Shown here in pieces: positions 32,337-42,759 of a stretch of 64,000 bases of DNA. The stretch is from UBA1672 sp963977495. Lineage in GTDB: Bacteria > Pseudomonadota > Alphaproteobacteria > Micavibrionales > Micavibrionaceae. Under the pieces are notes generated by a model. That model was given only the letters and a program-made list of their open reading frames with translations, did no database searches and was not told the DNA's origin. The stretch covers positions 868,001 through 932,000 of the forward strand of contig CAXBOT010000001.1 in NCBI GenBank assembly GCA_963977495.1. The letters run 5' to 3'. A program made the position numbers and the translations under genes. Numbering within the stretch: position 1 is the first letter of the stretch; each line of letters starts with the position of its first letter.

Positions 32337-33062
32337 TTATGGGTAATCGCAATAATCATAAGACACTGTAACGAATGATTTTTCGCCCGCCTTCATCGTA
32401 AAGCGGTATTCCTTATCCTCGATCACCAATGAATGATACATCGGCAGCACACCTTTTTTGGTTTCGCTCTGACCGTCTTTGACATCAAAAAGCAGCTCCA
32501 CAGGCTTACCGGGGTCAAACCACGCCTCTTTTTTGCCTAGCGAATTTTGCGCAGATGTCCCTTTCCCCGTCACCACGATAACACTCTTGGGTAACGATAC
32601 CTTACTGCTGGGGCCTTGATAAACGGGCGTATTCACAATGAATCGCTTCGTTTCGGAGTTGCTGCAATTTTGCGGCGGGCGCGCAGAAAGAATTACAGAC
32701 TTTAAGCGCTCCGCATCCACGCCCTGATCAATCTGCTGACGCACCAGTGACACCAAATCCTTCATCGTGCCATCGCTTAACAATTCATCGTAATTGGTGC
32801 GTATCTGCTCCAACCGAACCGTTGCGGTTTGCGCCTCTGCGCGCATTTTGGTCATGTCGGCCTGAACGCGGTCGCGCTCTTCCTCAATATTGATCTTATC
32901 TTGCTGCAAGATATACATATCCTGCTTTGATCGCAGACCACCAACCCAAAACCCCGCACCAAAAATACCACCAAACACAAATATGAAAGTCAGCATATTA
33001 CCGACGCGGCGCGCGGAACGTTGTCTGTATCGATCATTTGGATTGTAAGATGAAATGCTCAT
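32337..33062 (-). CDS. Single-pass membrane protein with coiled coil, unknown function
   Basis: 241 residues: a basic N-terminus, one membrane segment (about 22-43, MLTFIFVFGGIFGAGFWVGG), a coiled coil from about 46 to 100 rich in E, R, Q and K, then a beta-rich domain with two cysteines (NCSNSE; YDYCDYP at the end). The topology suggests a periplasmic C-terminal domain. It lies 18 bases downstream of the transporter gene, so the two are likely one operon. No family recognised. Confidence 0.65.
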   Translation of the reverse strand: MSISSYNPNDRYRQRSARRVGNMLTFIFVFGGIFGAGFWVGGLRSKQDMYILQQDKINIEEERDRVQADMTKMRAEAQTATVRLEQIRTNYDELLSDGTMKDLVSLVRQQIDQGVDAERLKSVILSARPPQNCSNSETKRFIVNTPVYQGPSSKVSLPKSVIVVTGKGTSAQNSLGKKEAWFDPGKPVELLFDVKDGQSETKKGVLPMYHSLVIEDKEYRFTMKAGEKSFVTVSYDYCDYP

Positions 33063-33080
33063 GACTGGGTTATATTGTTT

Positions 33081-34979
33081 CTATGATAGACCATAATAAT
33101 ACTTCGCAATGAAAATATACGTAATCCAGATCACAACGACAAGGGGCAGACCCGCTTTAATAAAGTCACGGAACTTATATTGCCCCGGCCCCATCACCAG
33201 AAGATTAGTCTGATAGCCGATTGGCGAAGCAAAAGAACAGTTGGCTGCAAACACGACTGTGACCGCAAAAATAAAGGATAAATCATACGGGACATCAGAC
33301 ACCGCCTCAATATTATTGGCGATGTTCAACGCAATCGGCGTAAACAAAATCGCGCAGGCATTATTGGTCAACAGGTTGGTTGTGATGGCCACAATGATAA
33401 ACAACAATGCAGCAATCAGTAACGGCGAATCTGAGAACGGTGCGGACAGAATCATATTGGCGATGAAATCAGCACCACCGGTCACTTGAAGCGCCGCACC
33501 CAACGCCAGCATAGAGCCGACCAAAAGGAAGATTTTACGATCAATCGCCCGCGTGGCCTGACGAATATTCAAACACCCTGTCCAAATCATCGCCACAGCG
33601 CCCGCAAAGGCCGCCGCAGGAATAGACAGCAAGCTCAACGCCGCACTGCCGATTGTTGCCATGAATATCAAGAGTGCTATCGGCGCTTTACCGGGGACAG
33701 GCAGATCTTTTTTCGAGCCTGACAGCACGATAAAGTCAGGGTTACGTCTTAGGTTGTTGATACGGCTATGCTTGCCCGTGACCAACAACACATCGCCAGC
33801 CTCCAGACGAATACGCCCCAAACGTCTACGCACAACGCGCGCGCGGCGTTGAATACCCAAGACAATCACACCAAAACGCTTATGGAAACTAACATGATCA
33901 ATCGACATATCAACCATACGCGAGGCGGGCGTTATCATAACCTTCGCAAGAACGCGGGTTTCCGTTTGCTCCAGCACAGAAACATCAGACTCATCGCCCT
34001 CCTTATCCGCGCCGCCTTCGATGATTTCGGCCTGTTCTTCGGAGAGCAAGAACCCGGGATATTTCGTCAACAAATTGCCTAGAGCCTGCGTTGTCGCCGC
34101 CACAATTAAGATATCACCGCTATGGATGGCATGCCCTGAGAAAGGCGGCAAAATCAAATGCCCGCCGCGTTGTATCAATTTAACATTCATATCCCTCAAT
34201 GAGGCAAACTTGCCGTCTTCGGCTTTCTCACCAATCAACTTACTGTCATCGGCGATATCAAGCTCGGCCACATATTCAGTTTCCGTCCCCACCAACTCAT
34301 CCTTAATCGAGGCGCGGTTGGGCAACGTACGCGGCAAAACCAACATAACGTACACAAAGCCAACCCCCGCAAGAATCGATCCGGGTATGAAGAAATCAAA
34401 GAACCCCAAAGGCGCATAGCCAAGCTCCACCATCGTGCTCGAGACAAGCAAGTTGGTCGAAGACCCGACCAAGGTTGTCATGCCGCCCAAAATCGCCACA
34501 AAACTAAGCGGCATCATAATACGGCTGGCTGGTGTTTGGGAGGCGTTGAGCAAAGATTGGATAATCGGAATCGCGATAATGACGAGCGGCGTATTATTCA
34601 TAAACGCACTCAAAACCATCACAAAGACCAAAATCAAGATCACCGAAATCCACGCAAGACGCTGGCTCTTAAACACCAACAAATTGGTTAAGAAGCGCAA
34701 AGAATCCGTATGGATTAACCCTTGCCCCATCACAAGCAATGCCAAGACGGCAATCAAGGACGGGTTGGCAAAACCGGACAAAATAGTATCGGGATCTAAG
34801 AGGTTTTGACCGGCATCATCCGTGATTGAAAAAATCTGACCGTACAAAAGCAAAACCGTCATTAAAATGACGCTTGTGACCTCTAGTGGTGCTTTCTCCC
34901 GAACGAACGCAAATACCGCGCCTGCCGTCAGGAAGAGCATGAACCACATATGGAAAATCGGATCGATTACAAAACCCAA
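33081..34979 (-). CDS. DASS/SLC13-type transporter with two RCK_C domains
   Basis: 632 residues with about 10 to 12 membrane segments split by a large cytoplasmic insert. The N-terminal half has AFMNNTPLVIIAIPIIQSLL and VGSSTNLLVSSTMVELGY, the C-terminal half TNLLTNNACAILFTPIALNI and SFASPIGYQTNLLVMGPGQY; these repeated NTP- and SxTN-like motifs are the DASS signature. The insert at about 220-400 contains two TrkA-C (RCK_C) type domains with RGGHLILPPFSGHAIHSGD-like and RIRLEAGDVLLVTG segments. The substrate (sulfate, dicarboxylate or other anion) is not evident. Confidence 0.85.
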   Translation of the reverse strand: MGFVIDPIFHMWFMLFLTAGAVFAFVREKAPLEVTSVILMTVLLLYGQIFSITDDAGQNLLDPDTILSGFANPSLIAVLALLVMGQGLIHTDSLRFLTNLLVFKSQRLAWISVILILVFVMVLSAFMNNTPLVIIAIPIIQSLLNASQTPASRIMMPLSFVAILGGMTTLVGSSTNLLVSSTMVELGYAPLGFFDFFIPGSILAGVGFVYVMLVLPRTLPNRASIKDELVGTETEYVAELDIADDSKLIGEKAEDGKFASLRDMNVKLIQRGGHLILPPFSGHAIHSGDILIVAATTQALGNLLTKYPGFLLSEEQAEIIEGGADKEGDESDVSVLEQTETRVLAKVMITPASRMVDMSIDHVSFHKRFGVIVLGIQRRARVVRRRLGRIRLEAGDVLLVTGKHSRINNLRRNPDFIVLSGSKKDLPVPGKAPIALLIFMATIGSAALSLLSIPAAAFAGAVAMIWTGCLNIRQATRAIDRKIFLLVGSMLALGAALQVTGGADFIANMILSAPFSDSPLLIAALLFIIVAITTNLLTNNACAILFTPIALNIANNIEAVSDVPYDLSFIFAVTVVFAANCSFASPIGYQTNLLVMGPGQYKFRDFIKAGLPLVVVIWITYIFIAKYYYGLS

Positions 34980-35065
34980 AATGATTCCTTTTATCTATTT
35001 CGTTATTTTATCTAGGGGGGGATCATACTATAGATCGGGAATAAGAAAAACCGTCAAAAGATAAG

Positions 35066-37309
35066 TTATTCGCTACCACCACCAAGTTGCACGCCTGATG
35101 TCTGGAATTCCCCAAGGTTTTTAAACCCAACGCGCAAGAAAAGCTCCGTCCCGCTATCGCCCGAGGCATCATCGGTTAGCGTTCTTGCACCGACCACAGA
35201 CCATGAAATACATTCCCCGAGGTAATCCACACCGATATTGGCCTGTCGCAAGCCCGGATCATCGCCCAAATCATGACGCGCTGCGCCGAAAATACGCCAT
35301 TTATCATTGATATAATAGGACGCGGCATTATTGATCTGTTCGCGCGTTTCGTCATCACCGCTTCCCTCAACCGCTTTCGCAAACAGATAATTGGTCGAGA
35401 GCGTTAAATTCGCAATCTTCATGCTGGCGTCAACTTCGTGGCGTTGCGGTGACAAATTATCGTTATCAAGCTGGAAACGGTAATCGAGTGTGTAATCATC
35501 CTGATAATTCGTTTTCAATTCCCCCACAATATCGGAACTCTGGTCGTTAAGCCCTGATCCGACATCAAACGGATTTTCTTTATCATCAAAACGGTAACTC
35601 TGTCCGATAAACAAATCACCATAACTACCGTCAAACGCATAAAGTGCCGTGCGCAAGCCATAGGTCACATGCGATTGATCTTCTATCCCGTCAACACCGG
35701 GGAATCTGTTCGGTTCGAACAAGCCAAGCGCATCAATTTGCAAATCCTGACTGTCTTCATTCGGAATGTCATCCGTATCAATATCGGGAGAAAGCATCGC
35801 AGAAACCAACGGCTCAATCACCATTTGGGATTTTTCAAAATTCCGAACAACCGGATAGCTGGTTTCGGCATTGATATAGGCGAAGCCTCTGCTCTCTATA
35901 GAATTGCCCTTAATCGTCGTGCTGCCCTGTGAGCCTGTGCGGTCATTAATGCTGTACAAACTGCCCTGAGCGCTCGCATCGACCTTGGACACAAACCCTA
36001 AGTCAGAGACAAAGCGGCGCTCCCATCCTAATGCCGTATGCGCACGATCAACATCCTGCCCGTCATTATCACGTATCAACCCCAGTAATGAGGCATCAAG
36101 GCTCCAGCGTCCGCCTAAAAACGGAACATCACCCGGTTCACCCAAAAACTGTGCTTGGATTTCCGGCAGAATACTTGGCTGGTCTTCTCTTTGACTTTGA
36201 TCAACACGAACATCCTGAAATGCCAACACGCGACCAACAGCGTAATTGCGTCCCGAAAAACGCTCAACAAACAGCTGGTTTTCCAACACGTCTTCACTAT
36301 CAAAGTCATATTGACGTAAATACTGATCATCTGAGGCCACATCAATATTAACACCGCTGCGCCATTTATTATTCATATTCCAAAGACCATCCGCCTTTAA
36401 ATTACCGCGCAATTTACGATCAATCTGAATGGGGGAGCCATTATTATCATCTGTGCGCCTTGAATGGGTAAAGCTTCCCTGTGCAATCAACGAGGCATCA
36501 CTCCAGCGTTGTCGCCACTGCGCACTCGCCAGCGGTAATTCTCTGCTCATAGCAGTTAAGCCAACGGTCAAATCTTTTTCAGGGGCAATGTCCCAGTAAT
36601 AGCTGTTTTCAATAAACGCACCGAGATCACTTTTATATCCTGCGCTCGGGGTTAAGAAGCCGCTTTTTCTTTTCACTGATCCGTCAGGATGCGCGAAATA
36701 CGGCATATACATAACCGGCACACCGTCAATTTCAAACCGCGCATTGCGGTAACTTACCATCTGGCTTTCCTTATCGTGCTCCACTTCGGAGGCACGAATT
36801 TGCCATAGAGGCGCTTTATCAGGCTTATCCTTACAGACCTTACACGCGGTATATCGAGCATCTTTCATAATGATCTTTTTGCCCTCTACCTGCCGCCCGT
36901 TAGAGGCGGTAAAGCGTGAGCCATCAACAAGAAAAGTTTTCAGCCCTTCAACAAAGCCATTTTTCAACGCGTCGTTAAATTCAAAACGCTCGGCATAATG
37001 CCTATCGCCCGTCGCATCGATGAATTCAACATGCCCCGTTGCAATAACCGTATCTTCGCGCAAATTATAAATGATTTTATCGGCCTTGACGGTTTTGCCG
37101 TCTTGTTTCAAAACGACATCGCCCGAGGCCGTGACGCTCTGTCCGTCTTTATTATGCACCAAGCTGTCCGCCTGTAAATCAACGGGGGATTCTGAAACAT
37201 CCAACGCGCCCATCTCATTAGCGTGCACATCGTGACGCGCATCAACAAGTAATGCAACCGCAGTACACATGAACATAAACAGGACAAAAGGTAATTTGAA
37301 TTTCAGCAT
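35066..37309 (-). CDS. lptD: LPS-assembly outer membrane protein LptD
   Basis: 747 residues: signal peptide (FKLPFVLFMFMCTAVALLV), then an OstA/LptA-like domain (about 40-150, with LQADSLVHNKDGQSVTASGD), then the beta-barrel with EIDGVPVMYMPYFAHPDGSV, a hallmark of LptD. It inserts lipopolysaccharide into the outer leaflet together with LptE. Two cysteines (CKVCKD) lie at the end of the N-terminal domain, and one near the end of the barrel (GECISW), which could support the usual disulfide control. The gene stands alone rather than beside surA and pdxA. Confidence 0.92.
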   Translation of the reverse strand: MLKFKLPFVLFMFMCTAVALLVDARHDVHANEMGALDVSESPVDLQADSLVHNKDGQSVTASGDVVLKQDGKTVKADKIIYNLREDTVIATGHVEFIDATGDRHYAERFEFNDALKNGFVEGLKTFLVDGSRFTASNGRQVEGKKIIMKDARYTACKVCKDKPDKAPLWQIRASEVEHDKESQMVSYRNARFEIDGVPVMYMPYFAHPDGSVKRKSGFLTPSAGYKSDLGAFIENSYYWDIAPEKDLTVGLTAMSRELPLASAQWRQRWSDASLIAQGSFTHSRRTDDNNGSPIQIDRKLRGNLKADGLWNMNNKWRSGVNIDVASDDQYLRQYDFDSEDVLENQLFVERFSGRNYAVGRVLAFQDVRVDQSQREDQPSILPEIQAQFLGEPGDVPFLGGRWSLDASLLGLIRDNDGQDVDRAHTALGWERRFVSDLGFVSKVDASAQGSLYSINDRTGSQGSTTIKGNSIESRGFAYINAETSYPVVRNFEKSQMVIEPLVSAMLSPDIDTDDIPNEDSQDLQIDALGLFEPNRFPGVDGIEDQSHVTYGLRTALYAFDGSYGDLFIGQSYRFDDKENPFDVGSGLNDQSSDIVGELKTNYQDDYTLDYRFQLDNDNLSPQRHEVDASMKIANLTLSTNYLFAKAVEGSGDDETREQINNAASYYINDKWRIFGAARHDLGDDPGLRQANIGVDYLGECISWSVVGARTLTDDASGDSGTELFLRVGFKNLGEFQTSGVQLGGGSE

Positions 37310-37415
37310 AGGAACTTTTTGATTGACGCCTGAAGATATCTGACAGATCCATTTTTGGGGTTTATGGCTGTAAAGTCAACAGATTCAACGAAATAGACGT
37401 ATATATACTCACAAG

Positions 37416-38798
37416 TTAGTTTTTAAAAAACGCAGGAACCTCATCCCCAAATCCATTCCCACCACCATCATCATCATCACGCGCTTGACGTGCAGGCGCA
37501 GGCTCTTTGCCTTGCTGTATCGGGCGATTTTTCTGAGGGCTCTTCGGTGGCTTCGGTGACTTATTATCCGGCTTTTCCGAAGATGGCGCAGCCTCTTTCT
37601 TAGGGCTACGCGCCGGCTTATCACGATGTGTCTCTTTTTTGGCTGGTGCTTTGTCGCCGGATGTTTCCGCGCCGCCTTGTGACCCGTTCAGGTCAATAAT
37701 CTTAATTGTCGTGCCGATACGCTTTTCCACGGCATCCAATTGCTTGCTGTCGAATTTAGTCACCAGCATCCACGCACGCCCTGTTTGACCTGCGCGCCCT
37801 GTACGGCCAATGCGGTGAACATAGTCATCCGCATTCACAGGCACGTCATAATTAAAGACGTGCGATACGTTATCGACATCAATGCCGCGCCCTGCAACAT
37901 CACTACAAATCAGCAATGTCACTTCGCCGCCTTTGAACTTCTCCAGCGTTTCTGTGCGTTGGGATTGCGCCATATCGCCATGCATTGCACGCGTGTTATA
38001 GCCCTTACCCTTCAACCATTTATGCAGCGAATCAACATCGCGCTTACGGTTACAGAACACAAATGCGTTTTTCACGTCTTCTTGCTTAATCAAACGTTCC
38101 AAAACAGCATTCTTAGATTTCGGCGCAGTATCTACGCGGAATTGCTCAACCGTAGTCGCCGCAGACGTCGTAGGGGAAACGGCAACTTCCTTTGGATTAC
38201 TCAAGAATTGTTTGGTCAAACGCTTAATTTCCGGCGCCATCGTCGCAGAGAACAACAAAGTCTGACGCATCGGCGGCAACAGCGCACAAATTTTCTCAAT
38301 ATCAGGGATAAAGCCCATATCCAACATGCGGTCGGCTTCGTCGATCACCAGAATTTTAATGTCATTCAGCAGAATATTCCCGCGCTCGAACAAATCAATC
38401 AAACGCCCGGGGGTTGCAATCAGAACATCCGCGCCACGTTCCAGAATGCGGATTTGCTCATCCATTGAGGAGCCACCAATCAATAATGCCTTGGACAGCT
38501 TGCAATACTTACCATAGGTATCGAAGTTTTCGGCGATTTGCGCCGCCAGTTCACGTGTTGGCGACAAGATCAAAGAACGCGGCATACGTGCCTTCGCACG
38601 CCCACCTTCCAAAATCTCAATCATCGGCAAGGTAAAACCAGCGGTCTTACCCGTTCCGGTTTGCGCCAGCCCGACGACATCACGTGCCATCAATATGTTC
38701 GGTATCGCTTTTTCTTGTATTGGCGTTGGCGTATCATAGCCACACTCTGCAATCGCCTTCAAAATCGGCGCACTTAAACCCAAATCCTCAAATTTCAT
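37416..38798 (-). CDS. rhlE: DEAD-box RNA helicase, RhlE-type
   Basis: 460 residues. Motif Q region (FEDLGLSAPILKAIAECGY, TPTPIQEKAIP), Walker A AQTGTGKTAGF, motif II VIDEADRMLD, SAT in LLFSATMAPE, and HRIGRTGRAGQTG. It remodels RNA, probably in ribosome assembly or decay. The C-terminal 85 residues are basic, proline- and lysine-rich and low in complexity, as is common in RhlE-like proteins. The start at 38798 (MKFEDLGL) fits the family; the frame is open about 50 codons further. Confidence 0.92.
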   Translation of the reverse strand: MKFEDLGLSAPILKAIAECGYDTPTPIQEKAIPNILMARDVVGLAQTGTGKTAGFTLPMIEILEGGRAKARMPRSLILSPTRELAAQIAENFDTYGKYCKLSKALLIGGSSMDEQIRILERGADVLIATPGRLIDLFERGNILLNDIKILVIDEADRMLDMGFIPDIEKICALLPPMRQTLLFSATMAPEIKRLTKQFLSNPKEVAVSPTTSAATTVEQFRVDTAPKSKNAVLERLIKQEDVKNAFVFCNRKRDVDSLHKWLKGKGYNTRAMHGDMAQSQRTETLEKFKGGEVTLLICSDVAGRGIDVDNVSHVFNYDVPVNADDYVHRIGRTGRAGQTGRAWMLVTKFDSKQLDAVEKRIGTTIKIIDLNGSQGGAETSGDKAPAKKETHRDKPARSPKKEAAPSSEKPDNKSPKPPKSPQKNRPIQQGKEPAPARQARDDDDGGGNGFGDEVPAFFKN

Positions 38799-38880
38799 AC
38801 GGATATAATCATTCTCTTTATTTTCTTTCGAGACTAGAGCTATTATAAAAACCAAAGAAAAGCAAACAAAAGTGAGTCCC

Positions 38881-39840
38881 ATGCCCTTAAAAGTCGCCAT
38901 ACAGATGGATCCCGTCGAGAAAATAACCTTTGATGTGGACAACACATACGTTCTGGGACTGGAAGCGCAAAAGCGTGGACATAGCCTTTATTACTACACA
39001 CCCGACCAGCTCCGCCTTGAAGACGGACGGGTTAGCGCGGCGGCGTATCCCATTACGTTCCACCTTGATGAGAACAAACGCTACACCCTCGGCGAGAAAA
39101 CCATCATCGACCTGCATGATGACATTGATTTGGTTTTAATGCGCCAAGATCCGCCCTTTGATATGCGCTATATCACAGCCACGCACATGCTCGACCATCT
39201 TAAGGGCGATACGCTTGTCCTGAATGATCCGACAGAGGTGCGCAACGCGCCGGAAAAGATATGGGCGACGCATTTCCCTGATCTTGTGCCTGCGACCTTA
39301 ATCACGGCAGATAAGAATGCTTTGCTGGATTTTTATAAAAAATACGGCAACATCGTCCTGAAGCCGCTTTACAGCAAAGGCGGGGAACAGATTTACCACG
39401 TTGACACAAACAGCTTTAACCTCAGCACCTTATTGGAAATGTTTGAGATGTTTTATAAGGAACCAATCATCGCCCAAAAATACATCCCCGAAGCACGTCA
39501 GGGCGATAAGCGCGTTATCTTGATTGATGGCGAACCTGCGGGCGCAACGTTGCGCGTTCCTGCCGCTGGCGAAGCGCGGGCAAACACCAATGTCGGCTCT
39601 ACGCATGTCAAAACGACCTTAACCGAACGTGATTTAGAAATCTGCGCGCGGCTAAAACCGTATCTTCAAGAGCGCAATCTGGTCTTTACAGGCATTGATA
39701 TCATTGGCGATTACCTCACTGAGATCAATGTGACGTCACCGGGAGGGTTCATTTTCGTGAACGCGATCGATGGCACACATCTCGAAGTCAATTTATGGGA
39801 TGCATTCGAGAAAAAAGTAAATGAGGCAAAGTCAAAATAA
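38881..39840 (+). CDS. gshB: Glutathione synthetase
   Basis: Joins glutamylcysteine and glycine with ATP. The start PLKVAIQMDPVEKITFDVDN is typical, followed by RQDPPFDMRYITATHMLD and the ATP-grasp region YSKGGEQIYHVD and EINVTSPGGFIFVN. The product has 319 residues. An in-frame GTG lies 9 bases upstream (38872), but family alignment favours the ATG at 38881. The stop overlaps the hisI start by one base (TAATG), so the two genes are coupled. gshA is not in the window. Confidence 0.93.
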   Translation: MPLKVAIQMDPVEKITFDVDNTYVLGLEAQKRGHSLYYYTPDQLRLEDGRVSAAAYPITFHLDENKRYTLGEKTIIDLHDDIDLVLMRQDPPFDMRYITATHMLDHLKGDTLVLNDPTEVRNAPEKIWATHFPDLVPATLITADKNALLDFYKKYGNIVLKPLYSKGGEQIYHVDTNSFNLSTLLEMFEMFYKEPIIAQKYIPEARQGDKRVILIDGEPAGATLRVPAAGEARANTNVGSTHVKTTLTERDLEICARLKPYLQERNLVFTGIDIIGDYLTEINVTSPGGFIFVNAIDGTHLEVNLWDAFEKKVNEAKSK

Positions 39841-40286
39841 TGGATAAACAAGAACTGGAAGAAACATTAAGCTTCACACCGCAATTCGATCAAAACGGCT
39901 TAATTCCATGCATTACAAGCTGCGCGCAATCGGGGGATGTTTTGATGTTTGCCTTTATGAACGCGGAATCGCTGCTGAAAACCGTACAAACGGGCGAGGT
40001 GCATTATTGGTCACGCAGCAGGCAATCTCTCTGGCATAAGGGCGCGACCAGCGGCTACACGCAAAAAGTGCTCGATATGCGCACCGATTGCGATCAGGAC
40101 TGTATCTGGATTAAAGTTGCGGTAAACACGCCGAACGATGACGATGCACAGGAAACCGCTTGCCATACAGGCAGAAAGTCGTGTTTTTACAGGCAGATAC
40201 AGATCGATCCTAATAATAACCTTAATACGGAGATGCGTTTTATCGAGGCAGACCGACATTTTGATCCGAAAGATGTCTATAAGTAA
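39840..40286 (+). CDS. hisI: Phosphoribosyl-AMP cyclohydrolase
   Basis: Third step of histidine synthesis. 148 residues with VLMFAFMNAESL, TGEVHYWSRSRQSLWHKGAT and the metal site with DCDQDCIWIKV and ETACHTGRKSCFY, all signatures of HisI. It is the free-standing form, without the HisE domain. It is coupled to gshB; no other his genes are near. Confidence 0.94.
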   Translation: MDKQELEETLSFTPQFDQNGLIPCITSCAQSGDVLMFAFMNAESLLKTVQTGEVHYWSRSRQSLWHKGATSGYTQKVLDMRTDCDQDCIWIKVAVNTPNDDDAQETACHTGRKSCFYRQIQIDPNNNLNTEMRFIEADRHFDPKDVYK

Positions 40287-40319
40287 GGCGTTATGACAAA
40301 AAGGGCGCTTTGATGGAGT

Positions 40320-40796
40320 TTAATGCTGATGATCATGTTCGGCATCATGCGTTTGTACTTGCGTGGCCTGTAGCTCGATTTGATGATTATGGCGTTGCGC
40401 CGGTAAATGTACGCTCACATAAACCAGAATATTGATTGCAAACAGAAACGTTGCGATTCTTAAAACGCGCGCTGTATTTTTCTTTTTCGGGCCGCATGGT
40501 TCATGACCGCATCCTGTATTGTGACAATCCATTTTCTTACTGATGACATGCAAGCTCCAACCGAGAACCAAAATGACCCCCGACATAACCATGATCGGCA
40601 CTTCCCATGCATGCATAACTTCATGTGTGCCACTCATCCATAACGGCACTGCACCCATAACGCCCAAACCAACCATAATGGTCAAAAGACTGAAAATACT
40701 TGGCAAAACACAGCAAAATACGTGGCTCATTTCCGAAAGAACCACAACCCATGAAAAAATACCCTGCAGACGCTTTACTTGCATGTCTTTTGCCAT
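40320..40796 (-). CDS. Small multi-pass membrane protein with metal-site features
   Basis: 158 residues with four probable membrane segments (about 10-45 in two, 62-82 and 110-128). A cysteine pair lies in the first segment (SHVFCCVLPSIFSLLTI), a loop is rich in Cys and His (KMDCHNTGCGHEPCGPKK), and the tail is histidine-rich (HDAEHDHQH). The intramembrane CC and the cysteine loop recall MerC-type mercury or other metal transport proteins, but the match is loose. It is a single gene convergent to hisI. Confidence 0.6.
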   Translation of the reverse strand: MAKDMQVKRLQGIFSWVVVLSEMSHVFCCVLPSIFSLLTIMVGLGVMGAVPLWMSGTHEVMHAWEVPIMVMSGVILVLGWSLHVISKKMDCHNTGCGHEPCGPKKKNTARVLRIATFLFAINILVYVSVHLPAQRHNHQIELQATQVQTHDAEHDHQH

Positions 40797-40912
40797 TTTG
40801 CCTTACCACCGTTTGATTGATTGATAAAACACGTTATACGCATCCTTCGCAGCGGATGCAAAGAAATAATGTTATATTATATCATATCTTTTGATTGAGA
40901 TTCGTTTGACCT

Positions 40913-42721
40913 TCACGCAACGGCGCGTGAATCTTCAGAAAAACTGGCATCAACAATGTGCATTTCCGCCGTTTTTCGCCCTTGCCATTCATTGATTTTG
41001 AGCTGTCCGATAATGTTATAAGCGTGCGTTCCCGCCTGTAACAACGCATCACCAAGCGGTGTATCAACACTGCGGAAGGCCATGGCCTTGATCCGTGTGC
41101 CGCCTTCCCAATCGCTCATCATGACCCGAATATGACTCCCGCCCAGTATATCGGCCTTATGAATACGCACATTTTCCAGCATGAAAACAGGCTCAGGCTG
41201 CTCCTGACCAAAGGGGCCGACGCTGTTTTGTAGCAATTCAACCAAATCCGTTGTGATACCGCGCGTCGTCAATACAGCGTCAATAACCGTTTCCACATTG
41301 GTATCTGTATTCTCCATCTGGCGCGTAATATGCTCACACAGAAATTCGCGCAAGGCCTCGACCTGATCCGGTGCAATCGTGAACCCACCCGCCATCGCAT
41401 GTCCACCGCCCTTTTCCAATATACCCGCGGTGCGTGCGTCGATGAAGCTCTGCGCGATATGAACACCGGGGATAGAGCGCCCCGATCCGCGCCCTTCTTT
41501 ACGGCCTGATAAATCATAGGCATAGGTCACAACGCATGCAGGTTTGTTATATTTTTCCTTTAGACGGCCTGCGACAAGACCGCTTAAGCCGGGGTGCCAA
41601 TCTTCATGGTCAACCAGAATGAACGGTGCATCACTCATGCCGCGTTCCTCAACCATCGCAATGGCCTGCGCCTCCATATCTTGTTGGATGGCTTTGCGCT
41701 TGTCATTGCAGTCATTCAACGTCCACGCAATGTTTTTGCACACTTCAGGGTCATCACTGCTGAGCAATTGCGCACCCAAATCGGCCTTATGAACGCGGCT
41801 GCCTGCGTTAATGCGTGGCCCTAAAACGAAGCCGCAATCATAGGTGCTGATCGGCGGTGATATCCCCGCCACAGACATAAGCGCACGCATGCCCACATTC
41901 ATGGCCTGATACGCCGTCGCAAAGCCTGCGCGCACGAACAGGCGGTTCACACCCAACAAAGGCACCATATCGCACACAGTGCCAAGTGCGACGATATCAA
42001 GCAGCCCCTTTAAATTCGGTTCAGCCATCATTTTTGTTTTGTAAAACCCACGATCGCGCAAGCGGTTATTGATTGCGACGCACACCATGAACGTCACACC
42101 AACCGCCGCCAGCATATCCAGCCCCGATGCATCGTCTTTGCGCTTTGGGTTAATCACGTGCCAGCATTCCGGCAAGCGGTCTTCGGCTTCGTGGTGATCA
42201 AGAATAATGATCTTAAGCCCCAGATCCGTCCCCGCCTTCACCACGTCAAAGGCCGTCGTGCCACAATCGAGCATCATTAAAACGTCTGTGCCCTGCTCAC
42301 GCAGGGATTTAAGCGCGTCAATATTGGGGCCATAGCCCTCGCTCAGGCGATCTGGGATATAAATCGGCGCATCAATGCCAAGTGCCTTAAGGAAGCGGCA
42401 TAAAACCGCCGATGAGGTCGCACCATCAACATCAAAGTCACCAAAAATTGCAAAAGACTGGTTGTTTTCAATCGCTATGGCGACATCTTCGGCCATATCG
42501 CCCATCCCTTTTAAGGAAAACGGGTCAGGAAAGTCATCCTTTAATGTCGGGTTCAGGAAATGTTCGACGTCTTCAAACGCAACCCCGCGCTGACACAACA
42601 ACCGCGCCACGGTTTCAGGCACGTCATGGTGGCGCACGATACGCTCTATATCATCCAGTGATGCATCGGGAATGACCCACCGCGCCTTATTCAAAGACGA
42701 TTTTACTAATGTTTTCGACAT
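40913..42721 (-). CDS. recJ: Single-stranded-DNA exonuclease RecJ
   Basis: 602 residues. The DHH phosphoesterase motifs are present: FGDFDVDGATSSAVL, MMLDCGT, IILDHHEAED, and in the DHHA1 domain KGGGHAMAGGFT. The C-terminal OB-like domain follows. It degrades single-stranded DNA from 5' in recombination and mismatch repair. It is followed by nothing on the same strand for 100 bases and preceded closely by glpX, as in several alphaproteobacteria. Confidence 0.95.
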   Translation of the reverse strand: MSKTLVKSSLNKARWVIPDASLDDIERIVRHHDVPETVARLLCQRGVAFEDVEHFLNPTLKDDFPDPFSLKGMGDMAEDVAIAIENNQSFAIFGDFDVDGATSSAVLCRFLKALGIDAPIYIPDRLSEGYGPNIDALKSLREQGTDVLMMLDCGTTAFDVVKAGTDLGLKIIILDHHEAEDRLPECWHVINPKRKDDASGLDMLAAVGVTFMVCVAINNRLRDRGFYKTKMMAEPNLKGLLDIVALGTVCDMVPLLGVNRLFVRAGFATAYQAMNVGMRALMSVAGISPPISTYDCGFVLGPRINAGSRVHKADLGAQLLSSDDPEVCKNIAWTLNDCNDKRKAIQQDMEAQAIAMVEERGMSDAPFILVDHEDWHPGLSGLVAGRLKEKYNKPACVVTYAYDLSGRKEGRGSGRSIPGVHIAQSFIDARTAGILEKGGGHAMAGGFTIAPDQVEALREFLCEHITRQMENTDTNVETVIDAVLTTRGITTDLVELLQNSVGPFGQEQPEPVFMLENVRIHKADILGGSHIRVMMSDWEGGTRIKAMAFRSVDTPLGDALLQAGTHAYNIIGQLKINEWQGRKTAEMHIVDASFSEDSRAVA

Positions 42722-42759
42722 ATCAAAACTGTAAAGGATTCGCCGTAACAGCAGAAGGA

